A stretch of DNA of 64,000 nt from Gambelia wislizenii. Taxonomy: Eukaryota > Chordata > Lepidosauria > Squamata > Crotaphytidae. Below the pieces are notes generated by a model. That model saw only the letters and a list, made by a program, of their open reading frames with translations. It was not told the origin of the DNA and ran no database searches. The stretch is taken from positions 32,858,501 to 32,922,500 of the forward strand of contig JAUMIR010000003.1 of assembly GCA_030847615.1 (NCBI GenBank), in the 5' to 3' direction. Each line of letters opens with the position of its first letter. Position 1 is the first letter of the stretch. The position numbers and the translations under genes were made by a program. This document shows positions 10,663 through 21,616 of the stretch, piece by piece.

Positions 10663-11690
10663 AGAACTGGATTCATTCTGATCACACAGTTCCTTCTGGC
10701 CTACTGGGACAGCCAAAAAGTTCCCCACATTTCTGAAGAAGCTCTTGGAAGAACTTCCAAGTTCCAGAGTTCTTTAGTGTTGCCAGCATTTTCTGTACAC
10801 AGATAGGTGGAGCCACGAGGGCCTTGAAAGGCAGAGTATAAATCTAATAACTAAATAAATAGTACTGAGAGCAGGAGAGACCTTGAGATTACAGATGCAG
10901 TTGAAAATTACATTTAGAGAAAACTGCATTTAGAAATATTCAAGTAAGAAGGATTTATAATCCGTGTGTTCAGGCTGCTTGTTTATGTTGGGAATGAAAA
11001 TACAAACAGCATTTCAGTAGCTGAGTGGCAGGAAGTCTACTTAGTAAATATAATTAATGGTGGTGTTATCCTTTGCTAAACTTGTCTGAAATTCTGTGAA
11101 TATATACTAAGTTATTGTATAATTGTAAAGGAAGACACAAACAGATGTAAATAATGAAACATTTTTATTAAATTACAGTACATATAAGATGATACATTTA
11201 TATTTGGAATTTAAAGTTTCATTTACATTAAGTTTCTATGGTGTTTTATGTGAAACTTTTAAATAAAAATTATTGAGGGTGAAAAAAGTAATTACAGATG
11301 CAGTTAAATGGAGTATTTCCATGGGACCAACAGATACCAGAACATATGCAGCAAGCCAGGTAAAATGCTGGGCTCTGTAAAGATATAGGACAACTCATAT
11401 CATTCCCAACAGTCAACAGGCCCATTCTGTAACAGCCATTTCCTAATATTGATACAGGTCAGTTCTCTTTGTCTGGAAAAATACACATCGAACCATCAAA
11501 CACAGGAGGAACTAATAGAAACAAAAAGATCCTTTAAAAAAAAAAACAGTCCTCCAGTTTTTCATAACAGCCAAAGCTTCACTTTTTTAGTCATTTCTTC
11601 AAAAGAGACAAGCAATTGGAGGGTGGATTGAGGAGAGCATTTAAAATTTTGGATGAGGCCAGGTCACTGCAATATATGCCATGAACTTTT
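10663..11690. other. AT-rich intergenic sequence, no gene recognised
   Basis: A short retroelement tail ('ccttgaaaggcagagtataaatctaataactaaataaatag', about 10821-10862) is visible. The remainder shows no homology that I recognise and only short ORFs. Confidence 0.45.
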
Positions 11691-12372
11691 TATAGCTGTT
11701 AAAGATGCAAGCATGATTGCACTCTTTGGACTTTTTCGGACGTCTAAAATGTAACGGAAGCAGCCTTGCCACGTTGCGAGGCTGCTGCGCTGCAGGGCGT
11801 CCCTTTCGCATGACGCCCGTCCGTGCCGGTACTGTTGCGGTACTGCAGGGACATCTGAGTGTTATATTTCAGCGATTTTTACTCACGATCAACTTTCGTG
11901 AGTAAAAATAGCCGAAATATAACACTCAAATGTCCCTGCGGTATCGCAACAGTACTGGCAGGGATGGGCATCATGTGAAAGGGATGCCCTGCAGCGCAGC
12001 AGCCTCGCAACGTGGTGAGGCTACTTCCGTTATATTTTAGATGTCCGAAAAAGTCCTTAAAATATCTAAAGGGCTGTCACAGAAAGGAGGTGCAGGTTTG
12101 TTCTCTGCTGCTCCAGAGGCTAGGACCAGGTTTAATGATCTCATGTCACAGGAGGATAGATTTTGAATGGACATTGGAAGAAATTTCTTGACAGTAAGAG
12201 TTGTTTGGCAATGGAACCAATTACCTAGAGAGGACTTAGGGTCTCTTTCTCTGGACATATTCAAAAAGAGGCTGGGCAGCTACCTGTGGAGATGTTCTAG
12301 CTGGATTTCCTGCACTGAACAGTTGGTTGGACTCAATGGCCTATGGACCTTCCAACTCTGTGATTCTATGGA
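11691..12372 (+). mobile_element. CR1 3-prime fragment split by a fold-back MITE
   Basis: After the fold-back element (11727-12056), CR1 sequence runs 'atatctaaagggctgtcacag...tctgctgctccagaggctaggacc...gacagtaagagttgtttggcaatgg...' to '...ttccaactctgtgattctatg', the CR1 3-prime end. A few tens of bases of degraded CR1 ('gcatgattgcactcttt') precede the insertion. It closely parallels 62795-63108. Confidence 0.85.
11727..12056. mobile_element. 330 bp fold-back MITE, near-perfect palindrome (Harbinger-like)
   Basis: The ends are GGACTTTTTCGGACGTCTAA and its complement TTAGATGTCCGAAAAAGTCC. The two ~160 bp arms are almost fully complementary, meeting at a short loop near 11889 ('gtttttactcacgatcaactttcgtgagtaaaaa'-type core). 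It interrupts a CR1. Flanks are TTT on the left and TTA on the right. The related element at 15852-16181 has an exact TAA/TAA duplication, so a PIF/Harbinger-type 3 bp target is the best guess. No ORF of note. Confidence 0.85.
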
Positions 12373-12385
12373 TTGTGCAGAGCAA

Positions 12386-13514
12386 CCATGGAGGCTTCAG
12401 GACCCATGCCTACCCCATATTCCAATGCCCTCTGACTTTCACTTGCAAGAACCTCATTTTTTTTTTCCAAAGTGACAGAAGTGACAGACAAAAGTGATAG
12501 AAGAGCCAATTTTCTAAAAATGCTGTTTCAGGTACTTAAAATGGAGAAGGGGACAGGAACAGCTGCTATCATTATCCCACATTTTCCCCAGCTTGGGACT
12601 CAAGGTGGTTTACATCTTAGAGAAGATACCTACCACTCGGAGTTTCTGCAGGCTCAGTTCTCCATTTTTTGTCCAAAAGATCAGGTGTCCAGGAGGGGCT
12701 TGGGAGGTCACAGAGAAGGTCTTCGGGGGCCAAATTAAGATCAGGGGCCACACAATTCCTAATCCTGGTATAAATGTTTTCCTCTCCTTTGCAGCTCTTC
12801 TTCACTGCTTCTTGTGAAGTTGTTTCCTTGAATGAGTCCAAGCGACCTCCCCAAAACTGTACACCTGATCCTTTAGGGAGAGCACAACTGGATGGATCCC
12901 TCCATTTTCTGTGGATCAAGTTTCAGCATGCTTGCCCTCATCCATCCCAAACAAACTGTCCTTATAATGTTGGCACGACAGAATACTGTATAGGTTATCA
13001 TGTAGTTCAGTACTCATTATAGCACACCACCATCAATATGTATAAACCTCCCACAGGGAAACCTTAACTGAGAAGATGATTTCATGGTATGGAGTTATAT
13101 CTCTTAGGTCTTGTGTCATAAATTCTGTGGTATTTATGCCATTCACACTCTGGGTTTATACCAGAGGAGTGTGGTCAGGGAAAACAGTGGGAAAGGCACT
13201 TTGCATCGCAAGAGAGCCTTTTGCACAAAAAGGGGTATTCCAGTCAAAGAATGTGTCTGAGCTGATAACATTTTTAGCAGAAATAGGTCTTGGAGTTTTG
13301 TTTTCAGAGTCCTCCTTGAAGCATTTATAGTTATTATAAAATCATGATAGCCTTCCCACACCATGGAGGGCAACTTCAGTCATTACACAGGAAGTATAAT
13401 GCAGCCTTTCTTTTTCCTAAGTGACACCTGAGCTTCTACATAACCCTCCCAGTTAAATGTGTAGGATTCAAAACTAACAATATGCTCATGTGAAATAAAA
13501 CAACCAGTAGCCCA
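12386..13514. other. Intergenic sequence, no gene recognised
   Basis: A short LINE/SINE tail in reverse ('cattatcccacattttccccagcttgggactcaaggtggtttaca', about 12571-12616) resembles the L2-type 3-prime end. Otherwise no terminal repeats or credible coding sequence. Confidence 0.4.
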
Positions 13515-13735
13515 TTCATTCTACAGAATTATGGCATGGTTATTCCAGTTTAACCACCATGCTCTGTCCTATAGAATCCTGGGGCATGTAGTCTGGCGAG
13601 GCATTGGAGCACTCTGTCTGAAAGACAATGCTAAATGCCCCTCCCTAAACTGCCAATCCCAGGATTCCATAGGACAAAATCATGGCAGTTAAAGTGGAAC
13701 AATAGTGCTAGAATTCTGTAGTATGAATGGGCCCC
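13515..13735. mobile_element. Palindromic MITE, 'aatcctgggatttgtag' family
   Basis: The inverted halves are 'ccataattctgt...agaatcctggggcatgtagtctgg' and 'ctgccaatcccaggattccataggacaaaatcatggcagttaaagtgg'. The same architecture is at 17400-17690, 24150-24365, 27530-27715, 46976-47835 and 50905-51125. No coding capacity. Confidence 0.7.
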
Positions 13736-13849
13736 AGGTTGCATAAGTAAACAAAATCATTTTGAACATATAGACCTATTGAAGGCTTCTTCCAAAATGT
13801 GAGATAGTCTGCCTTGCCTTCCTGCCCCCCTTCTTTTTATCACTTAGGG

Positions 13850-15147
13850 CCGTGTTTTTCAACCAGGGTTCCCTGGAGGCCTAGGATTTCCCAAGAGGCT
13901 GCTAGGGGTTCCTCAAGCAATTGTGGGCTCAATTACACGACAGTTTTTATCCCGGGGAGAAGCGAGATATCCTCATCCCGAGTTTGTCTCTTATTATTGA
14001 CACGATTTGTCCCTGGATGAACAATATCCTGGGATTGTTGTTTACACGACAACCATTTCCATGACAAAAGCAAGATCCAGAAACATAGTATCCCATGAGT
14101 TTTTTGTTTACATGGGGAAAGGTTCTGGGATTTATTTATTTTTTAGCTGTCAGTCAAGGCTACGATTACTCGTTTTTTCACAACCTTGGTGATGTATTTC
14201 CCGTGGAGATTCCTGCCACAAGCGTTGCTATTGGCTGCCACAAATGTTTGCTCAAGCATCTGCATTGGACAGGGAAGGAAGGCAAAGGCAACCCACTCTG
14301 CACAATTCCTTTAAAAAAAAAACAAACCCTGATGGGTTTGCCTTAGGGTCTCCAGCTCCATTAGTCCACAGATGTTAATGCTAAACAAAACTTGTTTGTC
14401 TTTAAGAACCCACAAGAATCACTCCTGAATACCAGGAGCTGTAGGCTTTATTTCAGAGGAAGGAACTTGCAAAGCCACCTAAGAAAACCAGATTAAATTT
14501 GTGGGGTTGCAATAAATTGATAGGCAGCTTGAAGGCACACACACACACACAAACCTTCGTGCAATGGTAGGGAAGCCTTTGCTTTCAGCCGAGGAGGGGA
14601 GGGGGGAGGGGAGGGGAAACAGACAGGCTTTCTTGGAGCTGAGGGGTTTGCAATGTAAAAATCCATTGAACAGGGTGACTTATGGCACAGACACACACAA
14701 ACCTTTGCTTTCAGCTGGTGAGACTGAATCTATTGAAAAGGGTGACTGACTCCTCCTTCTCTGAACTCTGTGCCCGCCCCTGCCCACCTCAATTTCCAGC
14801 CATCACCTACTCCTGAGATATTGTTCCAACCTGTTCACATATCTGATTTTCCACAACCTCCCAAGACTTTTTTAAAAACATGAGACAAACTGAGGGATGG
14901 AAAGTCACGCTCCTTGGAGGATATATGGTGGCCCCCCTTCTGAAAAGCTCAAGATCATCACAATAAATGTGTAAACAACCAGGGTTTATCACGAGTTCAT
15001 CTCATGACATTTTTGTCGTGTAAACAGCCCCTGTGATTGTGGGGTGGGAACAATAGCAGTATATAGAATAATGTTTATGCAGGGGTTCCCTGAGACCTGA
15101 AAATTATTTCTAGGGTTCCTCCAGGATAAAAAGGTTGAGAAAGGCTG
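13850..15147. mobile_element. hAT-type element with perfect 8 bp TSD, carrying a nested element
   Basis: The left end (CCGTGTTTTTCAACCAGGGTTCCC) and right end (complement of CAGCCTTTCTCAACC) form an imperfect inverted pair. ACTTAGGG directly flanks both sides (13842-13849 and 15148-15155). The original element is short; most of the length is the insertion at about 13925-15032. A fragment of the same right end is at 37100-37187. Confidence 0.85.
13925..15032. mobile_element. DNA transposon-like insertion with GGGCTCAATTACACGACA ends
   Basis: The left end GGGCTCAATTACACGACAG and right end TTGTCGTGTAAACAGCCC are imperfect inverted repeats, with internal repetitions of the motif ('gtttacacgacaacc' near 14040, 'gtaaacaaccaggg' near 14970). 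Flanks GCAATTGT and GTGATTGT differ at two of eight positions, consistent with a decayed 8 bp duplication. A (CA)n run at 14536-14552 and G-rich stretch at 14593-14620 lie inside. No transposase was recognised. Confidence 0.6.
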
Positions 15148-15152
15148 ACTTA

Positions 15153-15300
15153 GGGCTTGTCAATAAAAGGGGGGAAATGGGGATTAATGTGCTCTTAATG
15201 CCAATTTGAAGCAACTTCTATTTGTCTTAATGTTAGTAAGATCACAGGCATGTGTAGCTATCCGCTTTCACTGTTCAACCGGGTATAAATCAAGACAGCG
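15153..15300. mobile_element. Left part of a GGGCTTGTC... MITE
   Basis: 'gggcttgtcaataaaaggggggaaatgg' resembles the left end at 43142. The interior 'ttgaagcaacttctatttgtctt...gctatccgctttcactgttc' matches 44700-44790. The right half is missing. Confidence 0.55.
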
Positions 15301-15351
15301 GGCATGAGTGAATTACTCACATTTTTATTGTCACCAGTTGCCAGTGCCAAA

Positions 15352-16365
15352 CAGTATTTCAGGATCAGAATCCAAAATGACCTCAGCAGATTGGAGAGCT
15401 GGGCCAAAACTAACAAAATGAATTTCAACAGGGAGAAATGTAAAGTACTGCATTTAGTCAGAAAAAATGTAATGCAGATGGGTGACACCTGGCTTGACAA
15501 CAGTCCATGTGAAGGGGATTGAGGAATCTTAGTAGACCACAAGCTGAACATGAGTGAACAGTGTGATGCAGCAGCTAAAAAGGCCTAGGTAATTTTACAC
15601 TGCATCAATAAGAGTATAATGTCTAGGTCAAGGGATATAATAGTATCTGCTTTGGTCAGACCTCACCTGGAATACTGTGTCCAGTTCTGGGCACCATAGT
15701 TCAAGAAGGATATTGACAAGCTGGAAGTGCCTAGAGGAGGGCAACCAAAATGGTGAAAGATCTGGAGCCATGAGCTATGAGAAGCAGCTTAGGGAGCTCG
15801 CTATGTTTAGACTGGAAAAGAGAAGGTTAAGAGGTGACTTCCTGATAGTAAGGACTTTTTCACATGCTTTTAAAAAAAAACCCACAGAGGTTGGGAGGAG
15901 GACGGCGCTATCCCACTTCTGGCAGTTGATTCTGCATGCCCCATCCTGTCTTTCGTTCATTCTCCCTCCGTGCTTGAGTGACGGAAAAGGCACCGCTTTT
16001 TATTGATGGAAAATTCTGTCAATGAAAAGCAGCACCTTTTTAGTCCCTCCAGCACAGAGGAAGCACGGAGGAAGGACAGGAGGAGGACGGGACGTGCGGA
16101 ATTGACCACCACAAGCGGGACAGCGCCGTCCTCCTTCCAACCTCGACAGGATTTTTTTTTTAAGAGCATCTGAAAAAGTCCTAAGAGCTGTTTGGCAGTG
16201 GAATACGCTGCCTCAGAGTGTGGTGGAGTCTCCTTCTTTGGAGGTTTTTAAACTGAGTCTGGATGGCCATCTGTCAGGAGTGCTTTGATTATGTATCCCT
16301 GCATGGCAGGGGGTTGGGCTGGAGGGCCCTTGTGGTCTCTCCCAATCTATGATTCACTGATTCTA
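15352..16365 (+). mobile_element. CR1 LINE fragment, interrupted by a fold-back MITE
   Basis: The + strand reads IQNDLSRLESWAKTNKMNFN and NREKCKVLHL (about 15367-15460), then degraded CR1 C-terminal sequence ('cagacctcacctggaatactgtgtccagttctgggcacc', 15658-15696), the fold-back element at 15852-16181, then 'agagctgtttggcagtggaatacgctgcctc' and a 3-prime end near 'gattctatt'. Several frameshifts and stops make it non-coding. Confidence 0.85.
15852..16181. mobile_element. 330 bp fold-back MITE with TAA target duplication
   Basis: The ends are GGACTTTTTCACATGCTTTT and complement (AGAGCATCTGAAAAAGTCC). TAA flanks both sides (15849-15851 and 16182-16184). Removing the element restores the CR1 sequence 'gatagtaagagctgtttgg'. 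It has the same length and ends as 11727-12056 but different arm sequence. The centre 'ggcaccgctttttattgatgg...tcaatgaaaagcagcacc' is a hairpin. Confidence 0.88.
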
Positions 16366-16423
16366 TTACAGTAAAGCACATCTCTCAAAACATGTTTGAG
16401 ATAAAAACATTTGGCATGTAATT

Positions 16424-16676
16424 GGAGGAGACAGCATGGTGTAGTGGTTTTAGCTTCAGGCTACAACTCTGGAGACTAGGGTTTGAATCCCTGCTTGGCC
16501 ATCGAAATCCACTGGATAAACTTGCGCTTGATGACCGTGGGCAAGTCACATTCTCTCAGCCTCAGACAAAATCCAAGGCAAACCCCCTCTGAACAAATCT
16601 TGCAAAGAAAACCCCATGATAGGGTCACCTTGGGTCACCATAAGTCAGAAATGACTTGAAGGCATACAACAACAAC
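16424..16676 (+). mobile_element. tRNA-derived SINE, (ACA)-tailed family, near full length
   Basis: The tRNA-like head has an A-box-like stretch 'tggtgtagtggttttagc' and a clear B box GGTTTGAATCC (about 16481-16491). The body holds 'gaccgtgggcaagtcacattctctcagcctcag' and 'aagtcagaaatgacttgaaggcatacaacaacaac'. This is the best reference copy of the family in the window. Confidence 0.85.
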
Positions 16677-17399
16677 ATGCAATTGTACTCTTGCATTATG
16701 TTGGGGTATATGTTTCAAAAGCTAACTTTCAGAAGGTAAATTGGCAAATTTGCCCCCCCCAAAAAAGATGACTGTACATTTTCTACCAATATATGCCTAT
16801 CAACTTTTTTTCTTTTCTTTTCTTTTTTAATTACCAGGCCAACCTTTGGTATCAATTGTATATTTTACTGCTGCCTAGTTTCTCTGAAGCCTGAGAATGG
16901 AAATGCTTAAGCTGTGTTTTCTGCATTTTAAATCTAAAACAGAAATAGCCAAACTTGAATGTGAGAAGTAAAAGCCTGTGCTAAATAAAAATTAATTAAA
17001 ATTTAGAGTTAAGACACACCAGTTACATAACTTCAGATTCAATCTTCTTTGGGTGTGTTTAGCTATTGTCACTATTTTCTGCCTTTGCAGGAAAAAAATT
17101 CCTAATTTAGACCCCCTTTATAGAGAAAAACCCAAAGGTAGGATCAAAGTTGTTGTTTGGTGGGTTAATTATTAAAGAAGGGTCATAACTGACAGGCACA
17201 CTTCATTTTTACTATTATAGAATTATGTTGAGGAATAAACTATACCTTACGTGTGGGTCTATTGCACCCCATATATTTTTTTAAATGCAAAGCAGTCAAT
17301 AGTAGCTTTATAATGCAAAGTAAAAACAGCAAGGGGAGAGGACTATGATTAATCCTTTCCCAGTCAGCCGTAGTTCTACTTACAGGCTGCTTTTACACT
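16677..17399. other. Intergenic sequence, nothing recognised
   Basis: AT-rich, with short homopolymer tracts; no repeat ends and no credible coding sequence. Confidence 0.4.
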
Positions 17400-17690
17400 T
17401 TCAGCAGGGATATTATACTACATATTTTATAGTGCTATGATTCCACTTCAACTGCATGCGGCTGTTTCACACTACATAGTTAGAACACTATGATTGCATT
17501 TTAATGGCCATAGCTCCATCGTATGGAATCCTGGGATATGCAGGTTTAAGGGATTTAAGGCAAGGTAATTAGAATTCTCAGGCAGAGGGCTCTAGTGCCT
17601 CAACAAATTACTAATCCCAGGATTGCATAGGATGCAGCTATGACAGTTAAAGTAGACTTATACAGCTGCAATTGTACAGTGTGAACAAAG
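17400..17690. mobile_element. Palindromic MITE, 'aatcctgggatttgtag' family
   Basis: 'ggccatagctccatcgtatggaatcctgggatatgcagg' faces 'actaatcccaggattgcataggatgcagctatgacagttaaagtagac'. The outer ends 'ttcacactac' and 'gtacagtgtgaac' are also inverted. Confidence 0.7.
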
Positions 17691-17734
17691 CCACATGGAC
17701 CTTTGTACTAGCACATTTGCCTTCTGCTCTGCTG

Positions 17735-17835
17735 TAGTCAGATCTCACCTGGAATACTGTTTCCAGTTCTGGGGCCATGCACTTGAACTATAAGGAATGG
17801 TTAAGGGAATTGGGTAGATTCATTCTGGAGTCTGG
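17735..17835 (+). mobile_element. Short CR1 fragment
   Basis: 'gtcagatctcacctggaatactgtttccagttctgggg' is the conserved CR1 C-terminal coding block, followed by degraded 'taaggaatggttaagggaattgggtag'. Confidence 0.7.
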
Positions 17836-18049
17836 TGTTGGAGCAGAGTCTGGAACTGAGAGGTGATATGAGATGGAAAAGTACAGTAGCCATTTTCAGA
17901 CTTTGAAGGGCTGTAATTTTTTTTAAGTGCGTGCACACTCAAAGATTTGATCAAAGAGGCTTTTCCAGCACTGGTTAACCCCTTCCTGTCCTGAAAGACT
18001 TTGTTACCTGAATAGGTGGGGGTCTGTGGGAAACTCACTCATGATGCCA

Positions 18050-18870
18050 AATCTCAGTTATTAATTGGGGGAATTATTATAGCTCAAATGGATGGGTGCG
18101 AGAGGTCGGTTAACTCTGGAACCTTTGCACCTATGTATACTGGTACTAACTGCAGAGACTGCGAGTTAAAGTAAAATAAAATGTTTTTATTGGAAAATAA
18201 CACAGAAGCCCTCACACATGCACACAAGGCTAACAAAGAGATAAGGAGGAAAGGTTGGATAGAGGAACAGTTTTAGGTGGTAGGGCGATAATTACCAGTC
18301 TTGAAGAAAGAGAAGTGAAGAACTCAGACCTATAGCTGAGGGTGACACTAGAGGTTCCAATCCAGAGATGCACCAACAGAGTGTCCGGGTGTTGTACACA
18401 GTGGCACACCTTGCTATTGTTTGGGACTAGTGTTTATACTGCATTTTGCGTCCTGAAGTGGTGTTTTGAGCTTAGAACCAAGTGTAAATGGGTTTCCCAT
18501 CATTAAACAAAGGAAACGTGACTCCGCTGATTGCTGTTAATGGCTGAGAGATTGGAATTGATGGGTTTATGGCAACCTCCACATTTTGGGATAGGAAAGG
18601 GTGTAAGGGTATATTTCCTGGGGATAATTGTTGTTTTGGTCACTTATTTGTTTGTGATATGACTCACCACTGAGGGTGCCCAAGAGGGAATTAGCATATA
18701 CTTCCACATACTGAGGCTTTGCCTAATCCTATCTTGGGTGTGTCTGCCAGTATTTTTTCATGACACTTTCTTTAGATCCTGGTGACCTCCTTCTGACCTC
18801 ACCTTTGGTCCATCCCAGTCTATTAGACCCTGGAAGTGTCGTAATATTGCCAATTATGAAATGTTATAGG
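18050..18870 (-). mobile_element. LTR-like sequence (probable solo LTR), minus strand
   Basis: On the minus strand the sequence can start TGTCATGAAAAAATACTGG (about 18771) and carries AATAAA near 18187 shortly before its end. A diverged relative at 48420-49215 shares the layout: 'ttagctcaa.atgg..gcgagagg', 'actatactggta', 'gctaatggctgaga.attg', 'atgactca' and 'ggtctactagacc'. A fragment is at 24530-24625. No gag, pol or env coding sequence is seen. Boundaries are uncertain. Confidence 0.5.
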
Positions 18871-18969
18871 AAGGGATTCTAAGGCATGGTAACCAATGTG
18901 AGTTCCTAAGTCAGCCCTGTTCTAAACAGATACCAGTTTAAGCAGCAAATTCCACAGAATGCATACACA

Positions 18970-19960
18970 GGGGTCGTATAAACTGTCAAAATAATCCAGA
19001 TGGAATTCGCAGGGAATATGATCAGTCTTAATGGGAATCGCATCAATGTGCCATATGTCAGGTGATAGTGCGCACTGGGAACCTAAACAGGTCCAGGCAA
19101 CATAAAATAAACAGCAGGCTGTTGTTCCTTCAGGCATCAGAATAAAGGCACAGACACAGGCTTGTGTTTAAAACCTTCTTGTTCTTTACTTGAACATAAT
19201 AAAGACTATTTACAGTATATTACAGCATCCAGAAGAAAACATCTTCCCTCTGTGAAATCCAATGCAGAACTGCTCAGTTCAGCCCTATAGGACAAACTCA
19301 GCTCTGCTGAGTTCCTAGCACCTCTTCCAGTCAGCTCTGTACCAGCTCAGCTCCTTGGCTCAGTCAATATTGATGCATTTACCCAGCTAGCTTGCTTTTG
19401 CAAACTGCAGACTGTTTGGTACATTCCAGCTATTTACATGATAAATCTACTGTATGTCCCAATATCCTGACACCGTATTCAAAATGAGGGCAACAACAAC
19501 AACAAAAAAGCTCCAAAAATGATGCCGAGAAAGCCTTTGTGGCTTTCCCCAGAGTTTTTTAAAAGCTCTGTGGGGAATGCACATTCCTGCTCATTGGGAC
19601 AAGCAATTTGATTTGAATTGCTTTCTCATATGACAGGAAACACAAACCTGATTGGCCAAACAAGGGTGGGACTTGCTAACAGGCAAAGTGCCCACTGCCA
19701 CCATGTTGGATTTTTGCTTTAGTGAGCAATTGCTAAGGCAATAAAATGGTGATTTGTATGATCTTTCTCTTTTTTGGTAAATGTGAAATAGCGCTTCTGT
19801 GCACCATGGGAAAGTTTAAAAAAATGGTGGTGGCAGATTTTAAAAAGCAAGTAATTCACTCGTGGCCACCATCTTGGCTAGAGGGCATGCAAAATTTATG
19901 GGGGCTGTAAAACTGTTAAGACAAGTCCCAGCTGCTGTGACTTGCTATTACTGTTAAGGT
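18970..19960. mobile_element. MITE (GTCTATA family) split by an LTR-like insertion
   Basis: The left part 'ggggtcgtataaactgtcaaaataatcc' matches 28468. After the insertion, 19495-19960 carries the shared blocks 'aagcctttgtggctttcccc', 'ctgattggccaaacaagggtgggacttgctaac', 'ccaccatgttggatttttgctttagtgag' and 'ggccaccatcttggctagagg'. The right end is degraded. Confidence 0.65.
19117..19471. mobile_element. LTR-like insertion inside the MITE
   Basis: On the minus strand it reads TGTCAGGATATTGGGACA... and ends ...CTTTATTCTGATGCCTGAAGGAACAACA, giving TG...CA ends. The length (~355 bp) and position inside a DNA transposon suggest a solo LTR. A target duplication was not identified, and AATAAA also occurs on the + strand, so orientation is uncertain. 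Confidence 0.45.
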
Positions 19961-19984
19961 CTATCTGGGTTAATAAATAATGAA

Positions 19985-20330
19985 GTCTCAAGGTCCAGGT
20001 TCAATTCATTCAGATGGCTTTATTTGCTAGCAATGTAACACAGAGGATCACTCAACCTAACTGTGTCAACAATCAACGCCCACAGCATCTTTTTATCACA
20101 TTAACATGAAAGTTAAGGTTTGTGCATGTCAACTATATCAGCACAATAAACAGTTTCCATTTCCCTATTCTCTAGCTTTTGTATCACTTCTTTGGAACAG
20201 AAATTATTTTCAGCTCTGTGTCTTATTTAACCTTGTAGTTAATTTTAGCACCTAGCAAGCAAGATATAATGTCTCTTTGTTTTACTGTTCCCTGCCCTGT
20301 TTTTATCTGTAAAACTAATTCTGGGCTTCT
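19985..20330 (-). mobile_element. Possible solo LTR or LINE tail, minus strand
   Basis: Minus-strand AATAAA (complement of 'ggctttatttgc' near 20019) and AT/TC-rich composition resemble the neighbouring LTR-like elements. No coding sequence or clear ends; weak call. Confidence 0.3.
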
Positions 20331-20590
20331 GGCCAAGCTGGAGCAAGTACAGGGCCGGTTTAACTAGTGTGCCAAATCAGCACTGGCGGGGGGCCCCAGG
20401 TCAAGAGAGGGCCCCGTACTAGCCTCCTTAATCTGATGAAGGAGACAACCAGTAGGAGCCCCCTCCTACCCTCCTCCTCCAAAAACCTCCGCTGGCTTTT
20501 TTTAAAAAAGTGTCTCACAAACCCAAAGAGAAAGTGAAAGAAACAGCAGCCCTCCGTGGCAGAAGCTGGAGGGAGAGGCACGGAAAAGGT

Positions 20591-20593
20591 GAG

Positions 20594-20625
<32 letters not shown>

Positions 20626-20662
20626 ACAGGGAATTTGAGTGTTGTCTCCCTCAGAAAAGATT

Positions 20663-20702
<40 letters not shown>

Positions 20703-20737
20703 TCCCTTCCCTTCCCTTCCCTTCCCTTCCCTTCCCC
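20591..20737. repeat. Compound microsatellite (GT)n(GA)n ... (TTTC)n(CCTTC)n
   Basis: Runs of GT and GA at 20591-20628, then TTTC units at 20661-20704 and CCTTC units at 20704-20737. Long pyrimidine tract on the + strand. Confidence 0.95.
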
Positions 20738-20824
20738 TCTTGGTTCCTCTCCCCTCCCTTTCCCCCTTGATCTTCTTCAGCTTCCTGCCAACTGAATTCA
20801 GCCTGCAAAAGGAATTTATGTGTT

Positions 20825-21045
20825 TGCCCATGTGCCTTCAAGTCATTTCTGAGTAAGGCAAACCTACCATGGGGTTTTCTAGGCAAGGTTTGTTCAAAGG
20901 GGGTCTGCCTTTGCCTTCCTTTGAGGCTGAGAGAGTGTGACTTGCCCAAGGTCACCCAGTGGGCATTCATGGCTGAATAAGGATTCAAACCATGGTCTCC
21001 ACAGTCATAGGGCAATGCTGAAACTTCTACAACACTCTGGTTCTT
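20825..21045 (-). mobile_element. tRNA-derived SINE, (ACA) family, minus strand
   Basis: 'tgccttcaagtcatttctgag...ctgagagagtgtgacttgcccaaggtcacccagtggg...ggattcaaaccatgg...' is the exact inverse of the 16424 copy body, with the B box complement GGATTCAAACC near 20982. Confidence 0.85.
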
Positions 21046-21169
21046 TTAACAGAAGAATATAAAGAATATAAATAAAAATTGGAGTAATATTACTGGGAAC
21101 AATGGTTTTATTGTTGTCACTAAAACACCAGTATCCCATTAGTGTTATGTGAGAGACATTGGCCTAGAG

Positions 21170-21505
21170 CAGTGGTTCTTAACCTTTTCTTTACCAGGGA
21201 CCCCCTTTAAATATCTTTTGTTGCCCCAAGACTTAACTCAAGATTTAAAACCCTAATAATAATAGCTAACAACAACAACACAATTGTACCATCCATTAAA
21301 CTTGCCCTCAGAGGCACCCTTGCTTCCTCCTGCAAGTTTGTGGCCGGAGTGGATTGAATGGCAATGTGCAGGCCAAGCCAGCCAGCCTTTGCCTTGGTTC
21401 CTGTCACGTGGCTACTCAACTACAGGGAGGAGGTGAGCCAAGCAGCCTTCATGCCTTTGTGGATCCCCTGTGAGGACATTGCAGACCCCAAGTTAAGAAC
21501 CACTG
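21170..21505. mobile_element. Non-autonomous hAT, CAGTGGTTCTTAACC family, near-perfect TSD
   Basis: Starts CAGTGGTTCTTAACC and ends with its complement AGTTAAGAACCACTG. Flanks GCCTAGAG (21162-21169) and GGCTAGAG (21506-21513) differ by one base, an 8 bp hAT-type duplication. Confidence 0.88.
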
Positions 21506-21616
21506 GGCTAGAGAATGCTGGAAAAGGAACAATGCAACCAGATCTTGAGAAGGGTGCTGGCAGGGGGATTCTGGGAGGTGTAATCCAAGAATAACTTTCC
21601 CAGGCTCTGAATGCAG

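Noticed and set aside
20502..21015. 166- and 109-codon minus-strand ORFs with Lys/Glu-rich runs
   Set aside because: Generated by the (TTTC)n(CCTTC)n microsatellite and an adjacent SINE.
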